Assembly: GCF_037201815.1 (NCBI RefSeq)
Contig: NZ_CP147407.1
Span: 2,612,723 to 2,676,722, forward strand
Direction: 5' to 3'
Length of the DNA stretch: 64,000 nucleotides
Source: Metabacillus sp. FJAT-52054
Lineage (GTDB): Bacteria > Bacillota > Bacilli > Bacillales > Bacillaceae
Below, piece after piece: positions 60,305-64,000 of this stretch. Below the pieces are notes generated by a model, which ran no database searches, was not told the origin of the DNA, and saw nothing but the letters and a program-made list of their open reading frames with translations. Positions within the stretch are counted from its first letter, which is position 1, and every line of letters starts with the position of its first letter. A program made the position numbers and the translations under genes.

Positions 60305-60957
60305 TTTAGTTCACCTCTTTTAATGCTCACGGCAATGCCATCGCCGACTGGTATGATACACGTTTCATAAGAAGGATGGGACATAAGCCAAGTGTTGTAG
60401 CCCGCTATCTTTTTAACGAGGCTCCGTATCCGTCTATTATCAATCTGGTCCTGTTCTTCTGCTACAAGACCTTTAAATAAAATATTGTCGGTAATAATCA
60501 TACCGCCTTCAGTCAGCATCGGCTCATACAGTTCAAAAAAGCGCTGATATTGGCCTTTCGCCGCATCAATAAAAAGTGCGTCATAAGGTCCTTCGCTTTC
60601 TATTGCATCAGAAAGTTCAAGGGCATCGCCAAAATGAACTCGGATTCTGCTGCTTAGACCCATTTGTTCGATTCGTAAAAGTGCCTGATCATATCTCTCC
60701 TGATCTCTTTCTATACTGACAATAGAGGCTTTTGGAACAGCAGATGCCATGCGGATGGCTGAATAGCCAATGGCAGTTCCAATTTCAAGTATATGATGGG
60801 GAGAATGAATCCGAAGAAATTGAAGCAATACTTCCATTCCCGCCGCTTCCATAATCGGAACTCCATGCTCGCTTGCATAGGCTTCCATTTCCTGAATAGC
60901 TGGTGGGCGATCGGGTATCATGCTTTCCATGTAGGTTTGAAGCTTTTGGTCAAGCAC
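60301..60957 (-). CDS. trmR: tRNA 5-hydroxyuridine methyltransferase TrmR
   Basis: O-methyltransferase fold (YrrM) that converts 5-hydroxyuridine 34 to 5-methoxyuridine. I chose GTG 60957 (MLDQKLQTYMESM), with AAGGAGG 8 bases upstream, giving 218 residues; ATG 60978 would include that site. Motif I ILEIGTAIGYSAIRMA, FIDAAKGQYQRFFEL and ITDNILFKG give the SAM and metal sites. It is first in the wobble-modification operon and is preceded by a hairpin plus U-tract. Confidence 0.93.
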   Translation of the reverse strand: MLDQKLQTYMESMIPDRPPAIQEMEAYASEHGVPIMEAAGMEVLLQFLRIHSPHHILEIGTAIGYSAIRMASAVPKASIVSIERDQERYDQALLRIEQMGLSSRIRVHFGDALELSDAIESEGPYDALFIDAAKGQYQRFFELYEPMLTEGGMIITDNILFKGLVAEEQDQIDNRRIRSLVKKIAGYNTWLMSHPSYETCIIPVGDGIAVSIKRGELK

Positions 60958-60974
60958 TAATTTTGCCTCCTTGC

Positions 60975-61005
60975 GCAAAAAGAAGAGTTCCTGTTAAGAA
61001 CTCTT
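60975..61005 (-). terminator. Terminator-like hairpin in the trmR leader
   Basis: AAGAGTTC-N7-GAACTCTT followed by CTTTTTG, ending just before the trmR ribosome-binding site. It could be an attenuator. A TAAAAT at about 61050 on the minus strand may be a -10 for this leader. Confidence 0.5.
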
Positions 61006-61060
61006 GCCTTTATTTAACACCATAGTCCTGTTCTTCATATAACCTGATATATTTTAGCAT

Positions 61061-61100
61061 AAAAAAACGGGGAATGAAAATAAAATTCACTCCCCGTTTT
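61061..61100 (-). terminator. Terminator of mltG
   Basis: ACGGGGAGTGAA and TTCATTCCCCGT pair on the minus strand and are followed by TTTTTTT, just past the mltG stop. Confidence 0.92.
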
Positions 61101-61103
61101 CAC

Positions 61104-62240
61104 TTATGATCCTTTTCTCGGACCGGTTATATGCTTTTCCTTCAGCTGGTTATGCTCTTTCAGCGTTCTGGAATAATAAACGGTTCCATCCGGTGCTGCG
61201 AGGAAATATAGATAGTCGGTGTTATCCGGCTTCAGTGCCGCTTCCATGGACATATTCCCGCTGTTTGAAATAGGTCCTGGCGGAAGGCCTTTGATTACAT
61301 ACGTATTATATGGAGAGGAGACCTTCAAATCTTTATAAGTAACCCGGTCTTTGTGCTCTCCGAGTGCATACAGTACCGTTGGATCTGTCTGCAAAGGCAT
61401 GCCTGACTTTAAGCGATTAAAGAAAACACTCGCAATCTTTTTTCTGTCTACCTTTCCTGTTGCCTCCTCTTCGATAATCGAGGACATGGTCAGGAAATAA
61501 TGAACACTCCATTTTTTCTCTTTCATTTGTGGCAGATAAGGCTTTATCCTCTCATCTGTCTCGCTGATCATCTTTTCAAGAATGGTGTCCAGAGATGTTT
61601 TTGGGTCCGCAAATGGATAAGTTGCTGGATATAAATAACCCTCAAGCTTATATTTTGCTGTTTTTTTATCAATTTCATTGGTTACGGTATTGGGGTATTT
61701 CTTTTTCATTGCTGCAATGAATGCTGGATCCTGGATCTTCTTTAAAACATCCTCTTTTGAGTATTCACTGTTATTTTCAATGATTGCTGCGATTTGCTTC
61801 ATTTGATGGCCTTCAGGAATGGTAAACTGCATGGCAATGTTTTCTGCCATTTTTCCTGTTTTAAGGAGCTGAATCATGTCATCCATCGTCATAGATTTAC
61901 TTAGCAAATAATCTCCGGCCTGAAAATTGGTTTCATTTTTAAATTTCACATAATATTTAAACACCCTGGCATCTTTAATGATTCCTTCTTCTTTAAGCTC
62001 AGCAGCTATCCCTGAAACAGATGATCCGAGAGGAATGGATACTTTTACTTGTTTTTTATCAGAAGGGTCCACTGGACTCAATGCGTTCTGAATATATATG
62101 ATGCCTGCAAGAGCGATCGCAGCAATTGCGATCCCAGCCACAAGGACAATTCGCCATACAATTTTCCGGATTGATTTTGCCTCTTCCTGTTTTTCAAGCA
62201 GTGTTTTATGTATGGATGGTTTGTTTTGTTTTTGCTTCAT
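61104..62240 (-). CDS. mltG: Endolytic murein transglycosylase MltG
   Basis: Membrane lytic transglycosylase that cuts nascent glycan strands. I chose ATG 62240 (MKQKQNKPSIHKTLLEKQ; GGGGG upstream), 378 residues. One membrane helix (about 30-52) is followed by a LysM-like domain and the YceG catalytic domain with SSIIEEEATGKVDR (catalytic Glu), LQTDPTVLYALG and SPYNTYVIKGLPPGPISNSG. It lies after yrzB and its terminator. Confidence 0.95.
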   Translation of the reverse strand: MKQKQNKPSIHKTLLEKQEEAKSIRKIVWRIVLVAGIAIAAIALAGIIYIQNALSPVDPSDKKQVKVSIPLGSSVSGIAAELKEEGIIKDARVFKYYVKFKNETNFQAGDYLLSKSMTMDDMIQLLKTGKMAENIAMQFTIPEGHQMKQIAAIIENNSEYSKEDVLKKIQDPAFIAAMKKKYPNTVTNEIDKKTAKYKLEGYLYPATYPFADPKTSLDTILEKMISETDERIKPYLPQMKEKKWSVHYFLTMSSIIEEEATGKVDRKKIASVFFNRLKSGMPLQTDPTVLYALGEHKDRVTYKDLKVSSPYNTYVIKGLPPGPISNSGNMSMEAALKPDNTDYLYFLAAPDGTVYYSRTLKEHNQLKEKHITGPRKGS

Positions 62241-62305
62241 CCTTTTCCCCCTTTCACTTCCGTATATTATACTACAAAATTCTACCCCATTCGTCACTAT
62301 CTGAA

Positions 62306-62346
62306 CAAAAAAAGAAGCCGGGAATACATCCCCAGGCTCCTTTTTA
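62306..62346 (-). terminator. Terminator of the alaS-ireB-ruvX-yrzB group
   Basis: On the minus strand GGAGCCTGGGG and TCCCGGCTTC arms, followed by TTTTTTTG, just past the yrzB stop. It separates this group from mltG. Confidence 0.85.
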
Positions 62347-62353
62347 TTTGCAT

Positions 62354-62647
62354 TTAGTTTTCTTCTTCTTCCTCGTTATCGAAGAATGTGTTCATCATTT
62401 CTTCAATCATGTCCCACTCTTCTTCTGTTTCAATTGGCTGAAGCTCGCCATCTTCGCCATTTTCGCTTGGCGTGAAGCTTGATGCATGAATTTCTACATC
62501 CTCTTCATCCTGATCTTCACTGCTGATTGGGTAGTAAAGAACGTAGGATTTTTTGAATTCATCTGACTCAAATGTAAAAAGGATCTCGCAAAGCTGTTCG
62601 TTTCCGTTTTCGTCTACTACTGTAATCTGTTTTTCACCATGTTCCAT
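62354..62647 (-). CDS. yrzB: YrzB, DUF1292 family protein
   Basis: 97-residue acidic protein ([20 protein letters not shown]) with the family block [19 protein letters not shown] and an acidic tail [10 protein letters not shown]. Function is unknown. It is almost always encoded with ruvX and ireB in Firmicutes, as here. GAGGTGAATAG precedes ATG 62647. Confidence 0.92.
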   Translation of the reverse strand: MEHGEKQITVVDENGNEQLCEILFTFESDEFKKSYVLYYPISSEDQDEEDVEIHASSFTPSENGEDGELQPIETEEEWDMIEEMMNTFFDNEEEEEN

Positions 62648-62675
62648 GTCTATTCACCTCGTTAAGTAATCTCCG

Positions 62676-63092
62676 TTATCGGAGGCTGTCAAGATATCCT
62701 TGAAGGATCATGACAGCTGCCATTTTATCAATGACTTTTTTGCGTTTTTTTCTGCTTACATCCGCTTCAATGAGCATCCGTTCTGCAGCCATTGTCGTTA
62801 ATCTCTCGTCCCAGAGAACAACGGGAAGCGAAAATGTCTCTTCCAGCAGGGAAGCGAATCTTTGACACGCTTCCCCTCTCGGACCAATTGTGTTATTCAT
62901 ATTTTTCGGAAGACCGACGACAATTTTGTCCGCCTCTTCCGTTTTAATGATTTCAGAAAGCCTAGTCAGACCATAGTCTCCGCCTTCTTCATTAATTTTA
63001 ACCGTTTCGAGTCCTTGAGCTGTCCAGCCCATAAGATCACTGACTGCTACTCCGATTGTTTTCGTTCCGTAATCCAAACCTAATACTCGCAT
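62676..63092 (-). CDS. ruvX: Putative pre-16S rRNA nuclease / Holliday junction resolvase YqgF (RuvX)
   Basis: RNase H-fold nuclease implicated in 16S rRNA 5' maturation. N-terminal [19 protein letters not shown] carries the catalytic D7. [11 protein letters not shown] and [16 protein letters not shown] (E and D region) follow, ending [18 protein letters not shown]. 138 residues. It begins 3 bases after ireB. Confidence 0.95.
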   Translation of the reverse strand: MRVLGLDYGTKTIGVAVSDLMGWTAQGLETVKINEEGGDYGLTRLSEIIKTEEADKIVVGLPKNMNNTIGPRGEACQRFASLLEETFSLPVVLWDERLTTMAAERMLIEADVSRKKRKKVIDKMAAVMILQGYLDSLR

Positions 63093-63095
63093 CTA

Positions 63096-63362
63096 TTACT
63101 CCTCACGATGATTTTGCAGGTACGATTTAACAAGCTCTTCAATCAGCTCGTCTCTCTCAAGCTTGCGGATCAAGCTTCTTGCATCACGGTGACGGGGAAT
63201 ATAAGCCGGATCTCCTGAAAGCAAATAACCGACGATCTGATTGATCGGATTGTATCCTTTTTCCTTGAGTGCATCATGTACCGTAAACAAAACTTCGTTC
63301 ACATCTGTTTGAACGGAATCGTCCGAAACGTTGAATTTCATTGTTTTATCGAATGAGCTCAC
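63096..63362 (-). CDS. ireB: IreB family regulatory protein (UPF0297)
   Basis: Small protein (YrzL in B. subtilis); in Enterococcus IreB is a substrate of the PASTA kinase IreK and affects cephalosporin resistance. I chose GTG 63362 ([16 protein letters not shown]), with GAGGTG upstream, 88 residues. The phosphorylatable N-terminal threonine (T7) is present, and the core [20 protein letters not shown] is fully conserved. It lies between alaS and ruvX. Confidence 0.94.
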   Translation of the reverse strand: MSSFDKTMKFNVSDDSVQTDVNEVLFTVHDALKEKGYNPINQIVGYLLSGDPAYIPRHRDARSLIRKLERDELIEELVKSYLQNHREE

Positions 63363-63449
63363 TGTCTGCACCTCTTTCTCAAGTTCGCGCTCGAGGACTT
63401 GATCCTGCTCGTCCTGACTCTTATCACCATTCTACACTAAGAATGAGAA

Positions 63450-64000
63450 TTATAAAACGGATTTAACCCATTCCTCTGCATAGTTTAAAGCAGATTCGAG
63501 TTTTTCAGGGTCTTTTCCTCCTGCCTGAGCCATATCCGGACGGCCTCCGCCGCCTCCGCCGCAGCGCTCTGCGACTTCTTTTACGAGCTTGCCGGCATGC
63601 AGGCCGCGGTCAATAAGATCCTTCGAAACACCGGCTGCAATATTTACCTTATCACCATTTGCAGCCCCTAAAACGATTACTGCAGATCCAAGCTTTTCCT
63701 TCAAATCATCCAAAATGGCACGAAGACTGTTCATATCCTTTGCGTTCACCTTGCTTGCAAGAAGTTTAACGCCATCGATTTCTTTTACCTGGTCCGTTAA
63801 AGAAGTGGCTTCAAGATTGCCAAGCTTTGAAGTAAGGGACTCGTTTTCGCGCTGAAGATCTTTCAGTTCGCCTGTAAGAGCATCAATACGGGCAGGAACC
63901 TCTTTACTGTTTGTTTTAAGCTTAGCAGCGGCCGCTTCCAGAATGGCAATTTGCTCATTCATCGTTTCATAAGCCGTTTTTCCTGTTACAGCTTCGATCC
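63450..64000 (-). CDS. alaS: Alanine-tRNA ligase, C-terminal part (cut by window edge)
   Basis: The last 183 codons of ala[12 protein letters not shown] from the end of the editing domain region is followed by a coiled coil and the DHHA1 domain ([27 protein letters not shown] and the [15 protein letters not shown] motif), ending EEWVKSVL. Catalytic and editing domains are outside the window. About 90 bases separate it from ireB. Confidence 0.96.
   Translation of the reverse strand, partial: IEAVTGKTAYETMNEQIAILEAAAAKLKTNSKEVPARIDALTGELKDLQRENESLTSKLGNLEATSLTDQVKEIDGVKLLASKVNAKDMNSLRAILDDLKEKLGSAVIVLGAANGDKVNIAAGVSKDLIDRGLHAGKLVKEVAERCGGGGGGRPDMAQAGGKDPEKLESALNYAEEWVKSVL

Overview
The window is chromosomal backbone from an endospore-forming Bacillaceae (Bacillus sensu lato). 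The evidence is near-complete synteny with the dnaG-to-yqeF and sigK/yrhC-to-alaS blocks of Bacillus subtilis, several sporulation genes (spoIIP, gpr, yqfC, yqfD, sda, sigK), the comE competence locus, a CIRCE-controlled hrcA heat-shock operon and a glycyl T-box. About 70 genes are dense and mostly on the minus strand. Plus-strand genes are rpsT, yqzM, comER, sda, sigK and yrzA. There is no prophage, transposase gene, CRISPR array, rRNA or tRNA.

Layout. 1-3.5 kb: dnaG (cut by the edge), yqxD, the PPDK regulator yqfL and ccpN. 3.6-7.8 kb: glyS-glyQ behind a T-box, then recO and yqzL. 8-16.5 kb: era, cdd, dgkA, ybeY, pgpH, phoH, yqfD, yqfC, yqfB and floA. 16.5-22 kb: nfeD/yqeZ, yqeY, rpsU, deoC with a cre-like site, mtaB and rsmE. 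22-28.4 kb: prmA, dnaJ, dnaK, grpE, hrcA. 28.5-36.4 kb: hemW, lepA, yqxA, spoIIP, gpr, rpsT (+) and holA. 36.7-41.5 kb: yqzM and comEC-comEB-comEA, with comER divergent. 41.5-46.6 kb: yqeM, rsfS, yqeK, nadD, yqeI, aroE, yqeH, yqeG. 46.7-50 kb: a DnaA-box cluster, sda, a small membrane ORF, yqeF, an uninterrupted sigK and tiny ORFs. 50-54 kb: methionine-to-cysteine genes yrhC, mccB, mccA, mtnN, yrrT. 54-64 kb: yrzA, yrrS, pbpI, greA, udk, trhP2, trhP1, trmR, mltG, yrzB, ruvX, ireB and the 3' part of alaS.

Themes. Translation is heavily represented: two tRNA synthetases, ribosomal proteins S20 and S21, L11 and 16S rRNA methyltransferases, tRNA modification, and ribosome assembly or silencing GTPases and factors. 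Sporulation control runs from Sda (replication checkpoint) through SpoIIP (engulfment) and SigK (late mother cell) to GPR (germination). TrhP1, TrhP2 and TrmR form a wobble-uridine modification operon. YrrT, MtnN, MccA and MccB form the reverse transsulfuration route.

Non-routine content. (1) A dispersed MITE-like repeat with imperfect terminal inverted repeats is present in four copies and both orientations. (2) A second GC-rich repeat stands as three tandem units between dnaK and dnaJ. (3) nadD has a clear one-base frameshift, and yqxD and nfeD have 5' ends that lack a canonical in-frame start. Sequencing or assembly errors are the simplest explanation. (4) Several leader or terminator arrangements may be regulatory: the pbpI ribosome-binding site lies inside the greA terminator stem, and a hairpin plus U-tract precedes trmR. 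(5) There are candidate plus-strand small transcripts and very small ORFs with strong ribosome-binding sites. I did not find a convincing new multi-gene system. All statements rest on reading the sequence and on recalled family knowledge; no searches were run.
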